A stretch of 14,755 nucleotides of DNA, taken from positions 1 to 14,755 of the forward strand of contig DCDF01000294.1 of assembly GCA_002316295.1 (NCBI GenBank), written 5' to 3'. The stretch is from Syntrophaceae bacterium UBA1062 (GTDB lineage Bacteria > Desulfobacterota > Desulfomonilia > UBA1062). Position 1 is the stretch's first letter; each line of letters starts with the position of its first letter. Below are positions 5,533 through 14,049 of the stretch, piece by piece. Below the pieces are notes generated by a model. It was given only the letters and a program-made list of their open reading frames with translations. It ran no database searches and had not been told where the DNA came from. Both the position numbers and the translations under genes were made by a program.

Positions 5533-5548
5533 TGGCACCGTTCCGGCA
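5533..5548 (+). promoter_or_regulatory. Possible sigma-54 promoter of glgX
   Basis: TGGCACCGTTCCGGCA has a perfect TGGCAC -24 element and keeps the GG-N10-GC spacing, but the -12 element reads CGGCA rather than TTGCA. Transcription would start near 5560, about 60 nt before the GTG at 5619. GC-rich DNA produces such matches by chance. Confidence 0.25.
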
Positions 5549-5618
5549 GGCCTGCGGCGCAAGGTCCAGAGCCGGACATGTCTGTGAGGGAACGCAGCGG
5601 GATCTGGGAGCATATACG

Positions 5619-7676
5619 GTGAAAGGCGACGTACTGCCGGGAAAGAGCTACCCTCTCGGGGCTACGGTGTATCCGGAGGGGGTCAATTTCTGCATATTCT
5701 CCAAGAGCTGTAACGCCGTCGAGCTGCTCCTGTTCGATGTTGTGGACGACGGCGTCCCCTCCCGGGTGATCCGCCTCGACTCGGTGCTGAACAGATCTTT
5801 CTACTACTGGCATGCATTCATCCGCGGGCTAAAGCCCGGGCAACTCTACGGCTACCGGATCTTCGGTCCGTACGAACCCTCTCGCGGACTTTTCTATGAC
5901 GGGCAGAAGCTCCTGCTCGACCCGTATGCACTCGCCGTGTCCGTCGGGAAGAATTATGATCGCGGGCGTGCCTGCAGGCCGGGTGACAACTGTGCATGGG
6001 CGGCGAAATCCGTAGTAGTGGACCCGTCTGCATATGACTGGGAGGGAGACGAACCTCTGAGATCGCCCTATGACTCGAACGTCATCTACGAACTTCACGT
6101 AGGGGGCTTCACGCGTCACGAAAGCTCGGGCCTGCCCGAGAATATCCGGGGCACTTACGCCGGGCTCATAGAGAAGGTCGGTTATCTCAAAGACCTGGGC
6201 ATCACCTCGGTCGAGCTGATGCCTGTCCAGCAGTTCGACGATCAGGACGCGCCCTACCCTCTGAAGAACTACTGGGGGTACAGTCCCATGGCCTTCTTCG
6301 CCCCGCACTGCGGCTACAGTTCGTCCCGCGATCCCTTGGGCCCGGTGAACGAGTTCCGGGACATGGTCAAGTGCCTGCACCGGCAGGGCATAGAGGTCAT
6401 CATGGACGTCGTGTTCAACCACACCGCAGAGGCCGGTCGCGACGGCCCGACATTCTCATTCCGGGGCATCGAGAACACATCCTATTACATCTACAATCTC
6501 GCCGGACAGCGTTACGAGAATTTCACCGGGTGCGGCAATACCGTGAACACGAACTTTTCCATTGTCCGCAGGATGATCATTGATTGCCTCCGTTACTGGG
6601 TTCAGCAGATGCACGTGGACGGGTTCAGGTTCGACCTCGCATCCGTCATGTCACGCGGTGAATGCGGCGAGCCGCTGGAACGGCCGCCCATCCTCTGGTC
6701 CATCGAATCCGACCCCGTTCTCTCCGGAACCAAGATCATCGCCGAGGCGTGGGACGCCGGCGGCCTGTATCAAGTGGGATCGTTCATCGGCGAGAGATTC
6801 GCCGAGTGGAACAGCCATTTTCGGGACGACGTGAGGCGTTTCGTCAAGGGTGACCTGGGCATGTCGTTCAAGCTCTCGAACCGGATCGTGGGCAGCCCCG
6901 ATGTCTATCCCGAGCCCGGGAGGGAAACGAACCGGAGCATCAATTTCATCACCTGTCACGACGGATTCACTCTGAACGACCTGGTCTCCTACAATGAAAA
7001 ACACAATGCCGCCAATCTCGAGGGCGACATGGACGGTTACCGTCTGAATCACAGCTGGAACTGCGGCATTGAAGGCCCTTCCGCGGACCCTGCGGTCGAG
7101 GAGTTGAGGCTCAGGCAGATCAAGAATTTCCTCACCATCCTGCTCACCGCCCAGGGCACGCCCATGATGCTCATGGGAGATGAGGTGAGAAGGACCCAGA
7201 AGGGCAACAACAACGCCTATTGCCAGGACAGCGCGCTGAGCTGGTTCGACTGGAATCTAACGGAGAAGAACGCGGATCTGCTTCGCTTCGTCAGGGGGCT
7301 CATCCGCTTCACCCGCTCATATTCCGTCTTCCACCAGCGCCACGTGCTCATCCGGCCCGTTTCGCACAACGACGCGACCATCACCTGGCACGGGGTCCGT
7401 CGCGGCAGGCCCGATTTCAGCGAGCACTCGCACAGCATCGCGTTCGAACTTAAGGCCCCTGCACGGGGAGAACACGTCTTCGTCATGATAAACGCCTTCT
7501 GGGAGCCGCTCTCGTTCGAGATTCCCCCTCCATGGGCGGACCGGACCTGGCACCGCGTTATCGACACTTCTCTTCCCGCCGGTCAGGACTACCTCCCTCC
7601 CGAACAAGCCCCTCAGGCTTCCTCCGGGGCGTACTGCGTATGCTCCCGCAGTGTGGTCGTTCTCGTATCTCAGTGA
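5619..7676 (+). CDS. glgX: Glycogen debranching enzyme GlgX (GH13 isoamylase type)
   Basis: 685 residues from GTG 5619, which has a GGGAG SD at 5606-5610 with 8-nt spacing and places the family's usual N-terminus (KSYPLGATVYPEGVNFCIFS) near residue 10. The frame is open back to GTG 5532, but the extra 29 residues look unlike the family. Order: CBM48/isoamylase early-set domain (about 10-110), then the GH13 (alpha/beta)8 barrel with DVVFNH (about 263-268), nucleophile Asp339 in DGFRFDLAS, acid/base Glu376 in IIAEAWDAGG, and the third carboxylate Asp448 in CHDGF, followed by a C-terminal beta domain. It hydrolyses alpha-1,6 branches of phosphorylase-limit glycogen in the cytoplasm, releasing short malto-oligosaccharides. 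All catalytic residues are intact. The next gene encodes a separate glycogen-binding domain, supporting a glycogen-turnover role. Confidence 0.95.
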   Translation: MKGDVLPGKSYPLGATVYPEGVNFCIFSKSCNAVELLLFDVVDDGVPSRVIRLDSVLNRSFYYWHAFIRGLKPGQLYGYRIFGPYEPSRGLFYDGQKLLLDPYALAVSVGKNYDRGRACRPGDNCAWAAKSVVVDPSAYDWEGDEPLRSPYDSNVIYELHVGGFTRHESSGLPENIRGTYAGLIEKVGYLKDLGITSVELMPVQQFDDQDAPYPLKNYWGYSPMAFFAPHCGYSSSRDPLGPVNEFRDMVKCLHRQGIEVIMDVVFNHTAEAGRDGPTFSFRGIENTSYYIYNLAGQRYENFTGCGNTVNTNFSIVRRMIIDCLRYWVQQMHVDGFRFDLASVMSRGECGEPLERPPILWSIESDPVLSGTKIIAEAWDAGGLYQVGSFIGERFAEWNSHFRDDVRRFVKGDLGMSFKLSNRIVGSPDVYPEPGRETNRSINFITCHDGFTLNDLVSYNEKHNAANLEGDMDGYRLNHSWNCGIEGPSADPAVEELRLRQIKNFLTILLTAQGTPMMLMGDEVRRTQKGNNNAYCQDSALSWFDWNLTEKNADLLRFVRGLIRFTRSYSVFHQRHVLIRPVSHNDATITWHGVRRGRPDFSEHSHSIAFELKAPARGEHVFVMINAFWEPLSFEIPPPWADRTWHRVIDTSLPAGQDYLPPEQAPQASSGAYCVCSRSVVVLVSQ

Positions 7677-7692
7677 GGCCGGCCGAGATATT
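7666..7692 (+). terminator. Weak hairpin overlapping the glgX stop
   Basis: TATCTC (7666-7671) pairs with GAGATA (7685-7690) around a loop that holds GGCCGGCC, and is followed by TTTGCGTTG. The stem is short and A/T-rich and the T-tract is poor, so termination would be inefficient at best. Confidence 0.2.
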
Positions 7693-7750
7693 TGCGTTGT
7701 CGCTTCCCGTTCTCTCACTCTCCCGATCGTGCATCGTCGCAAGAGTGATA

Positions 7751-7778
7751 TTGACTCGATACCTCTGCGTGATATTAA
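7751..7778 (+). promoter_or_regulatory. Sigma-70-type promoter of the CBM48 gene
   Basis: TTGACT (7751-7756, 5 of 6) and TATTAA (7773-7778, 4 of 6) with a 16-bp spacer; the overlapping ATTAAT at 17 bp is an alternative -10. The start site would be near 7785, about 60 nt before the ATG. The gene can therefore be expressed apart from glgX. Confidence 0.5.
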
Positions 7779-7847
7779 TAGACTGTAAGCATTTTATCGG
7801 AACTTGCTGGCATGTGTGCATGGGAAAGGCAATGTAAGGAGGAAAGG

Positions 7848-8156
7848 ATGAGTATCAGAAAACAGTATCTCAAGGGGAAACCGGTCTGCAAGGTAACGTT
7901 CACCATCCCCAAGGACATGACCAGATCATCCCGGAGCGCCTATCTTGTGGGCGACTTCAATGACTGGAATGCCCAATCGACACCCATGAAACACCGCAAG
8001 GACGGATCCTTCGAGCTGAGCGTCAATCTCGAGAAGGACCGCGAATACCAGTTCCGGTATCTCCTGGACAACAACACCTGGGAAAATGACGACAGTGCAG
8101 ACAGATACGTCCGCACCCCTTATGGAGACGCCGACAACTCGGTGGTGGTCGTCTGA
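7848..8156 (+). CDS. Stand-alone CBM48 / AMPK-type glycogen-binding protein
   Basis: 102 residues from ATG 7848, chosen because AAGGAGG (7836-7842) sits 5 nt upstream; an in-frame ATG at 7812 has no good SD. The whole protein is one isoamylase early-set/AMPK-beta-like carbohydrate-binding domain: KVTFTIP (16-21), AYLVGDFNDWN (31-41), PMKHRKDGSFELSVNL (46-61), EYQFRYLLDNNTWENDD (66-82) and a closing strand DNSVVVV. Tryptophans in FNDWN and NTWEND are at the positions that usually stack on glucan. There is no catalytic domain, signal peptide or membrane span. Its place 171 bp behind glgX suggests that it binds cytoplasmic glycogen and either recruits enzymes to it or regulates them; that role is inference. 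Such small CBM48 proteins are known as orphans in other bacteria. Confidence 0.9.
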   Translation: MSIRKQYLKGKPVCKVTFTIPKDMTRSSRSAYLVGDFNDWNAQSTPMKHRKDGSFELSVNLEKDREYQFRYLLDNNTWENDDSADRYVRTPYGDADNSVVVV

Positions 8157-8398
8157 CGGCACGTGCGGATATCGGCGGGCATTACCCCCGATTTGTCGTG
8201 GAGCATGCGGTGCAGAATTTCACTGTCGCCGGAGGCACTTCTCTTCTGAGCGCCGGATAATTCGCCATCCTTCATCGAACGTGCAAGGCCCGGGAGCAGG
8301 TACGTATCTACGCCTGCCTGCGCCTTTCGGCGGCCGGCGGCCGAGCGCTCCCTGACGGCGCCCTTTCATTGCGGCCCGAGGAGATGAATGATCGGCTC
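8157..8398. other. Intergenic gap between convergent genes, no gene seen
   Basis: About 240 bases after the CBM48 gene. A GC-rich stretch with repeated CGGC/GGCCG units (around 8325-8345) can fold several ways, but I find no clean stem followed by a T-run. Open frames here carry no recognisable motif. Confidence 0.4.
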
Positions 8399-8500
8399 TC
8401 AGGCGCGGTTCAGGTATCCCATGCAGCTCAGATGCACGAGCACGATGAGTCCTGCAACGACCGCTGCCGCGAGGCCGAACCCTGTCAGAATGACTTTCAT
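8399..8500 (-). CDS. 33-residue single-span membrane microprotein
   Basis: ATG 8500 to TGA 8399, with AGGTGAT directly before the start as a plausible SD. The product is almost entirely one hydrophobic helix (VILTGFGLAAAVVAGLIVLV, then HLSCMGYLNRA) with a single lysine at position 2 and an Arg near the end. It is predicted to be an inner-membrane peptide. It lies 127 nt downstream of recD on the same strand, but that gap and its membrane nature make a RecBCD role unlikely. It does not resemble the 34-residue microprotein at 3269-3373 in sequence. A type I toxin-like peptide is an alternative, but I see no antisense RNA signal. Confidence 0.5.
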   Translation of the reverse strand: MKVILTGFGLAAAVVAGLIVLVHLSCMGYLNRA

Positions 8501-8627
8501 ATCACCTGCCTGACGTGTGGAATTGTCTCTTCTCTCTAGCACAGAACCGGGCCGAAAGGATATCGCCAGGATCGGTCCTTCCAGCAGGTGTGTGCCGCAC
8601 GCAAAAACTGCCGGTGCGCAAGCGGGA

Positions 8628-10475
8628 TCACTCGTGCTTTTTGAGCAGATCGCCGAGGCCCGAGACCCGTTCGGTCCTCCTGCCCACTGCGGCCGCGAAG
8701 ACCTCTGGAACAGCCCAGATATCAAGGCGCCTGCGTGCCCGGGTAATCCCGGTGTACACCAGCTCTCTGCTCATGACAGGGCTGTCTTTCGGGGGAAGGA
8801 GCAGCACCACCCTCGAGAATTCCGATCCCTGGCTCTTGTGCACCGTCATGGCGAACGCGGTTTCGTGCTCGGGAAGCCGTGCAAGAGATACCTTCCGTAC
8901 GGTATCCTCAGGGCCGGGGAAAAAGGCCCGGAGCTCCCCGTCTTCTTCGTCCCGCAGAACAAACCCGATGTCGCCGTTGAAAAGCCGCACACTATAGTCA
9001 TTGGCGGCGACGAGAATCGGCCTGCCGTGATAGTGTTGCCTGTCCGGGCGGATAAGCCCTTTGTCGGAAAGGATCTTCTCGATGAGACGGTTGACTGCTG
9101 CCACCCCGAACGGGCCTTCTCTCAGCGCGCACAGGACCCGGAGATCCGCATACAGGGCGAATCGCTCTTCGACCCGGTTTGTGCGCAGGCAGGGGCCGTA
9201 TCCATCCAGAACCACACGCTCGAGGAGCTCGGGGATCAGCTCCGCGCCGGGCACCACCCGGAACTCGACATCCGGAAAGCGCTGACCGCGTATCATATCC
9301 ATACACCGTCCGGTGTCGCCGTCCCGCACCGCATCGCCGAGCCGTCCGATCCCGCTCTCGGGGCCGAAACGGTATGTCTCGCGGAGCTCGACCAGACAGT
9401 CCTGGACGCCTGTCGGACCGCCGGCGGGCAGCTCATATCCCGTGGCCTCCCGGATCAGCGCGCACGTGCGGCTCGAGTAGCACCCTCCTCCGCCGGTGCC
9501 GCAAATATCGCCGAGCACGTGCCCGGGCTCAACGGATGCGAGCTGATTCCTGTCCCCCACCAGAATGAGCCGCGACCCCGGCTTGAGGGCCTGAACCAGC
9601 AGGGCGATGAGGTTGAGCGATGCCATCGACGCCTCGTCCACCACAACCGCATCATAGGGCAGAGGATTATTGCGCGAGTGCCTCACGCGGCTGCTCCCAG
9701 GCACGACACCAAGGAGCCGGTGAATGGTGGCGGCGCGCATACGCGATACCGGGAGGTCCGCGCTAGAGTCTTGGACCGAAGCCAGCGTTTTGGCAAGGGA
9801 TTCCTCGAGCCTCTGGGCGGCCTTGCCCGTCGGAGCGGCCAGCGCCACGCGGGTTTTCGGCTCGAGACGGCAGAGGACGGCCAGAATCCGCGACACCACG
9901 GTCGTCTTGCCGGTTCCAGGCCCGCCGGTGATGATGGACAGCGCGCCCTTGAGCCCGATGAGAACGGCGATCTTCTGCCAGTTGATCTTCCCGGCGTCGT
10001 CCCCGGGGAAATGCAGAGCAAGCAGGTCTCGGATACCCGGGGCATCGAGGGCCCTCTCCTGGCGGCTCAGCTCGATCAGTCTGTCGGAGAGGCACTTCTC
10101 ATAGTTCCAGTATCGCCAGAGATACAGTCTCGATCCCTCATCCAGGATCATGGGCCTGAAATCTCCCGGCCTGCCCACCACCGGCGAGGAGGCGAGAGAT
10201 GATCTCCACCGGTCGAGAGGCGGGCACACCACCTGCCGCCCGTCAATCTCCGCCTCGATGACGCGGCCCGCGTGAGAGGCGAGATCAATGCAGATATGGC
10301 CCTGCCTGGTGAACCTGCTCACCAGTGCGGCGGCAATGGAGACATCCCGGCTCTCGGCCCGCGAAAGGCGCTGCATGAGACGGGCGAAATGCAGGTCGAT
10401 GTGAGAGAAGAACTCTGATGCGCCATTGAAGGCGTGGATATCCTCGTTCTTCAGATACGCCCCGTATCCGGTCAT
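8628..10475 (-). CDS. recD: Exodeoxyribonuclease V alpha subunit RecD
   Basis: 615 residues from ATG 10475; E. coli RecD has 608. AGGGG sits 8 nt before this ATG, while the GTG at 10484 (three residues longer) has only an abutting purine tract. RecD is the 5'-3' superfamily 1B helicase motor of RecBCD. An N-terminal RecBC-interaction region (about 1-120) is followed by Walker A ITGGPGTGKTT (about 182-192), a Walker B-type VVDEASM, the motif GDRNQLASVEPG, and a C-terminal 2B/UvrD-like part with MTVHKSQGSEF and VYTGITRARRRLDIW. All helicase motifs look intact. It is the last gene of recC-recB-recD, about 40 nt after the recB stop. Confidence 0.95.
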   Translation of the reverse strand: MTGYGAYLKNEDIHAFNGASEFFSHIDLHFARLMQRLSRAESRDVSIAAALVSRFTRQGHICIDLASHAGRVIEAEIDGRQVVCPPLDRWRSSLASSPVVGRPGDFRPMILDEGSRLYLWRYWNYEKCLSDRLIELSRQERALDAPGIRDLLALHFPGDDAGKINWQKIAVLIGLKGALSIITGGPGTGKTTVVSRILAVLCRLEPKTRVALAAPTGKAAQRLEESLAKTLASVQDSSADLPVSRMRAATIHRLLGVVPGSSRVRHSRNNPLPYDAVVVDEASMASLNLIALLVQALKPGSRLILVGDRNQLASVEPGHVLGDICGTGGGGCYSSRTCALIREATGYELPAGGPTGVQDCLVELRETYRFGPESGIGRLGDAVRDGDTGRCMDMIRGQRFPDVEFRVVPGAELIPELLERVVLDGYGPCLRTNRVEERFALYADLRVLCALREGPFGVAAVNRLIEKILSDKGLIRPDRQHYHGRPILVAANDYSVRLFNGDIGFVLRDEEDGELRAFFPGPEDTVRKVSLARLPEHETAFAMTVHKSQGSEFSRVVLLLPPKDSPVMSRELVYTGITRARRRLDIWAVPEVFAAAVGRRTERVSGLGDLLKKHE

Positions 10476-10515
10476 GTTTTCCACCCCTGTCCCATCCCTT
10501 GCGGAGACATCTCTT

Positions 10516-13500
10516 TCATTGCGCCAGCCTCTCGTTCAGGGCGGCGATGATCTCTTGTTCGGGCACCCTGTGGTAGAGGCCGTACTCCCGGCCCTGCGCA
10601 GGGTCAACCCCCCTGAGGAACACATAGATGATTCCTCCGAAATGCCTCTTGTACGAATATCCTTTCAGCCTGCTCTGAAGATAGCGGTGGAGGGCTGTCG
10701 TATAGAGATGATACTGCAGGATGTAGTAATTCTTCACCATCGCTTCCATCATCGCATCCCGGCTATAGTGCTCGATCCCGTCTCCCAGGTGGTTGGACTT
10801 CCAGTCCAGGAGATAGTACTTTCCACCCGAGCGAAACACCAGATCGATGAATCCCTTCAGGAACCCCGTGGTCTCATCGAAGCGCAAGTCCTCCATCATG
10901 CCGGGGAAGCTCTCCGGTACGGTGTCGCTTCCGCAGCCGCGGAAGATATCCTGAAGCATCTGCTTTGATAACCTCTTCACGGGCAGATAGAACTCCAGCT
11001 CCCTGACAGCGGCGTCACTGCGCACGGAAGAGAGAGGGGTCCCGTCCAAGGGTGCTGAGAGCACCTTTTTCACCATGTCCGCGATCACGCCCGCCCAGTC
11101 GCTTTCAAACCCGTGGAGCTTGAGCATCCGCGCCGCCAGCTCCGCTATGTCGGAATCGCCGGCCTGGAAATCCAGGGACTCGAAGATCGCGTGGAGCATG
11201 ATCCCCGCCCTGGCACCACGGGGAAAGCGGAAGATGTCCCTGACACCCTGCCCCTCTCCGTCGTGTACATCTGCGGGCGATGCGTACAGAAAATCCCTGT
11301 CCGCGGCGCCTGCAGCGTGCGGGGCGCCCAGGACCATGGACGAAAAGCTCGATATGCCCCACGATTTATCGATGAAGCCCGAGAACGCCCGGCAGGAAAT
11401 CCGGGACGCATCGATGCCGCGCCTCACATGTCTCGAGGGAATCTCCCGTGGAAGGTCTTTTACCGTCATGCAGCCTTTATGCTCGAGGCACAGGCGCTCC
11501 AGCCGCTTTCTCACGGTATCGCCGTCAGGGTTTGGAAGCGTGCGCGCATCTCCGTCCGCGTGCCTTTCGAACAGGTATGCGAGCGCCGAAGTCTCTGCCT
11601 GAAGAAACTTTCCCCACACCAGATAACAGCGGTTTCTCGCCCGGGTGAGCGCCACGTAGACGAGCCTCATATTCTCGGCAAGAAGTTCTCTCTCCGCCGC
11701 AATCCTGTGATCTTCGAGAGAATCCGACCCGAGGTCCAGAAATGCCCTGTAGCCGCGCGTGCTGTCATGGAAGGGGATATTCGCCTTGTCCCTCAGCTCT
11801 GACGCCCCCCACAAAAACGGGCAGAACACGATGGGAAACTCCAGCCCCTTGCTTTTGTGCACGGTGATGACTTTCACCGCATCATCGTCGCTCTCCAGCC
11901 GGATCTGGTGTTCTTCGGACCTGGGCATGGAGGGATCTCTCTGCTGATTGAGCCACTTCAGGAGCCCTCCCATACCGAGCTTTCCTTCCATGGACACCTG
12001 GTTCAGCACTTCCGAGAGGTGGAGAAAGTTCGTGAGCATGCGCTCGCCCCTGGGCAGCTTCAGGAGACGGGCTCTCACATTCTCCTCGGTCAGGAGCTTT
12101 CTGAACATCCTCATGAAGCCGCCGTGCTCCCAGATGTCGTGATACTGCCTGAACCTCTCGATCCACATCTCAAAAGTGCGCTCGTCCTTTTCCAGCCGGT
12201 CTATCTCCGATGCGTCGAGACCGAACAGCGGGCCTGCAAGCGCCGTTCGGATAAAGGGCTCCGAGTACGGCTGTGCCACAGCCCTTAGCAGGAACTCCAT
12301 CTCCCGGGCCTCGTGGGTGTCGAAGACATTCTCGTCGCTTGAAATGACGCACGGGATGCCGCAAGAAGCCAGAACATCCCGGACGAGCCTCCCCTGGCTG
12401 TTCTCCCTCACTATGACGGCCACGTCCCGGGGGGCCACGGGTCTCTCTCCCAGCATCGCATTTCCTTGGTCCGCCTCTGTGAGGAGTCGGGAGATCTCCC
12501 ATGCGAGCGCGTGGGAGATCCTCTTCTCCGCATCGCGCCTGTTCAGGCCGGAATGGGAATCCTCTCCGGCATACCAGATGGTCAGCGGCGCGCCGCCGGC
12601 GTCTCTGAGGACCTCGCGGGAGGGGGTTTCGCCGGAGAGCGCGGGTTTGAAGGGTATCTCTTTGAAGACAAAGGGCTCCTTGACGGCAAACAGCCGGTTC
12701 ACGGCCTCCACCAGCCCGGGCTCGCTCCGCCAGTTTCTTTCCAGGGTGTGCCTGGCATCCTCCCGAACCTCCCCGGCGGCGTTCAGATACGTGAAGATGT
12801 CCGCGCCCCGGAAGCTGTAGATGGCCTGTTTCGGATCGCCGATAAGGAAGAGCGGCGCACCGGAAAATATCGTGCTGAAGATCTCGTACTGAATCGGATC
12901 GGTATCCTGGAACTCGTCGATCAGGGCTGCACGGTATCTCTCCGAGAGGTTTTCCTTCAGGGCCGAGCCGTGGTCCGAGGCGAGGCAGTCACGCACCTTG
13001 AGCAGCAAGTCGTCGAAGTGAACGACCCCGAGCTCATCCTTCTTTCCGGGGAGATGGGATCTCACGTACCTGAACATCTGCACCTTGAGCCAGACGAGGA
13101 TGCGGTCCATGCATGACGTCAGATCCTCGCAGAGCTCTCTGTGGCTTTCGCATAGTCGGAAGAATTCGTGCTCCAGAGGCTCGAAGCCCTTGTTGACAGA
13201 ACTCCGGACAGCTGAGGAGGTGAACTTCGAAAAATCCCTGAACAGGGGCAGAGCATGCCCGCCCGAGAAGATATAAGCGTCCATGTCCTCTGCCATCCGG
13301 AGGATGCCCCCCTGACGGTATTTATTCCGGTTGAGACCGGCATCGTTCATCAGGAGGTGCACCACCTCGCGGCCGGCCGCCATCCAGCACCGCCGCAGTG
13401 CATCGAAGCTTTCCCGGTATGCCTGGAGAAGCGGATGGATCTCGGGCTCCTGCGTGTCGGGAATCACCCGGACATCCAGGCTGGCCTTCAGATAGAGCTG

Positions 13501-14049
13501 CAGGAAAAAGCTGAAGCTGTATCCCTTGCGCAGCGCATAGTGAGCGAGCTCGGGCGGCATGGACGAGGTGAAATGCATCCGGTAGAAGTCTCCCACGACC
13601 TCTCTGACGAGCTCGGTCTGATCGTTTATCAGCTCATGATCGAACAGGCTTCTGCTCTCGAAGGCGAGCTCGCTCAGCACTCTCTGGCAAAACCCGTGGA
13701 TAGTGAAAATAGACGATTCGTCGAAGCGCCGCAACGCATATTCCAGACGCTGTACGGCATGGCCGGGATTTTCGCAGCGCTTCACGAGCTCAAGGAGAAA
13801 CGGATCCGTGCCCACACCTGTCTCAAAGCACCTCAATGCATCGTGGAGCTTTGACCTTATCCTTCCCTTGAGCTCGTCGGTCGCGGCTTCCGTATAGGTG
13901 ACCACGAGGATCTCCCGCACCCGGAGCATAGTTTGGAGAAGAAGCCTGACATAGAGCGATGCGATGGTATAGGTCTTGCCCGTGCCGGCGCTCGCCTCTA
14001 TGAGATGGGTGCCTTCGAGCGGGATATGAAACAGATCCAGGGGCTTCAT
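10516..14049 (-). CDS. recB: Exodeoxyribonuclease V beta subunit RecB
   Basis: 1177 residues; E. coli RecB has 1180. The ATG at 14049 overlaps the recC stop as ATGA, so the two are translationally coupled. RecB is the 3'-5' superfamily 1A helicase and the sole nuclease of RecBCD, which resects double-strand breaks, loads RecA and degrades foreign linear DNA. Visible motifs are Walker A EASAGTGKTYT (18-28), motif Ia VVTYTEAATDELKGRI, LIDEFQDTDPIQ (motif II), LIGDPKQAIYSFRGAD (III), VITVHKSKGLEFPIVF (V) and RLVYVALTRARNR (VI). The C-terminal nuclease has LKGFIDLVF and YYLLDWKSNHLG, giving Asp1069, Asp1082 and Lys1084, with the same 13-residue spacing as E. coli Asp1067/Asp1080/Lys1082, then YHLYTTALHRYL. 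Helicase and nuclease should both be active. Confidence 0.97.
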   Translation of the reverse strand: MKPLDLFHIPLEGTHLIEASAGTGKTYTIASLYVRLLLQTMLRVREILVVTYTEAATDELKGRIRSKLHDALRCFETGVGTDPFLLELVKRCENPGHAVQRLEYALRRFDESSIFTIHGFCQRVLSELAFESRSLFDHELINDQTELVREVVGDFYRMHFTSSMPPELAHYALRKGYSFSFFLQLYLKASLDVRVIPDTQEPEIHPLLQAYRESFDALRRCWMAAGREVVHLLMNDAGLNRNKYRQGGILRMAEDMDAYIFSGGHALPLFRDFSKFTSSAVRSSVNKGFEPLEHEFFRLCESHRELCEDLTSCMDRILVWLKVQMFRYVRSHLPGKKDELGVVHFDDLLLKVRDCLASDHGSALKENLSERYRAALIDEFQDTDPIQYEIFSTIFSGAPLFLIGDPKQAIYSFRGADIFTYLNAAGEVREDARHTLERNWRSEPGLVEAVNRLFAVKEPFVFKEIPFKPALSGETPSREVLRDAGGAPLTIWYAGEDSHSGLNRRDAEKRISHALAWEISRLLTEADQGNAMLGERPVAPRDVAVIVRENSQGRLVRDVLASCGIPCVISSDENVFDTHEAREMEFLLRAVAQPYSEPFIRTALAGPLFGLDASEIDRLEKDERTFEMWIERFRQYHDIWEHGGFMRMFRKLLTEENVRARLLKLPRGERMLTNFLHLSEVLNQVSMEGKLGMGGLLKWLNQQRDPSMPRSEEHQIRLESDDDAVKVITVHKSKGLEFPIVFCPFLWGASELRDKANIPFHDSTRGYRAFLDLGSDSLEDHRIAAERELLAENMRLVYVALTRARNRCYLVWGKFLQAETSALAYLFERHADGDARTLPNPDGDTVRKRLERLCLEHKGCMTVKDLPREIPSRHVRRGIDASRISCRAFSGFIDKSWGISSFSSMVLGAPHAAGAADRDFLYASPADVHDGEGQGVRDIFRFPRGARAGIMLHAIFESLDFQAGDSDIAELAARMLKLHGFESDWAGVIADMVKKVLSAPLDGTPLSSVRSDAAVRELEFYLPVKRLSKQMLQDIFRGCGSDTVPESFPGMMEDLRFDETTGFLKGFIDLVFRSGGKYYLLDWKSNHLGDGIEHYSRDAMMEAMVKNYYILQYHLYTTALHRYLQSRLKGYSYKRHFGGIIYVFLRGVDPAQGREYGLYHRVPEQEIIAALNERLAQ

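Larger units (their letters stand above)
5180..5618. other. Intergenic region between the divergent redox operon and glgX
   Basis: About 440 bases with no gene I can support; open frames here are rich in Arg, Cys, Pro and His and resemble no family. It contains two possible sigma-54 promoters facing opposite ways (5218-5233 minus, 5533-5548 plus) and a cluster of inverted repeats at 5375-5428. An ATGCAT motif recurs at 5391, 5421 and close to 5450 (AATGCATG). Confidence 0.6.

Noticed and set aside
8590..8630. Possible recD terminator in the CCGC...GCGG region after the stop
   Set aside because: Only a 4-bp pairing with a long, mismatched interior and no T-run at the 3' side.
8517..10202. Plus-strand frame of 561 codons
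   Set aside because: It is antisense to recD, which has all its helicase motifs. This is a GC-rich shadow frame.
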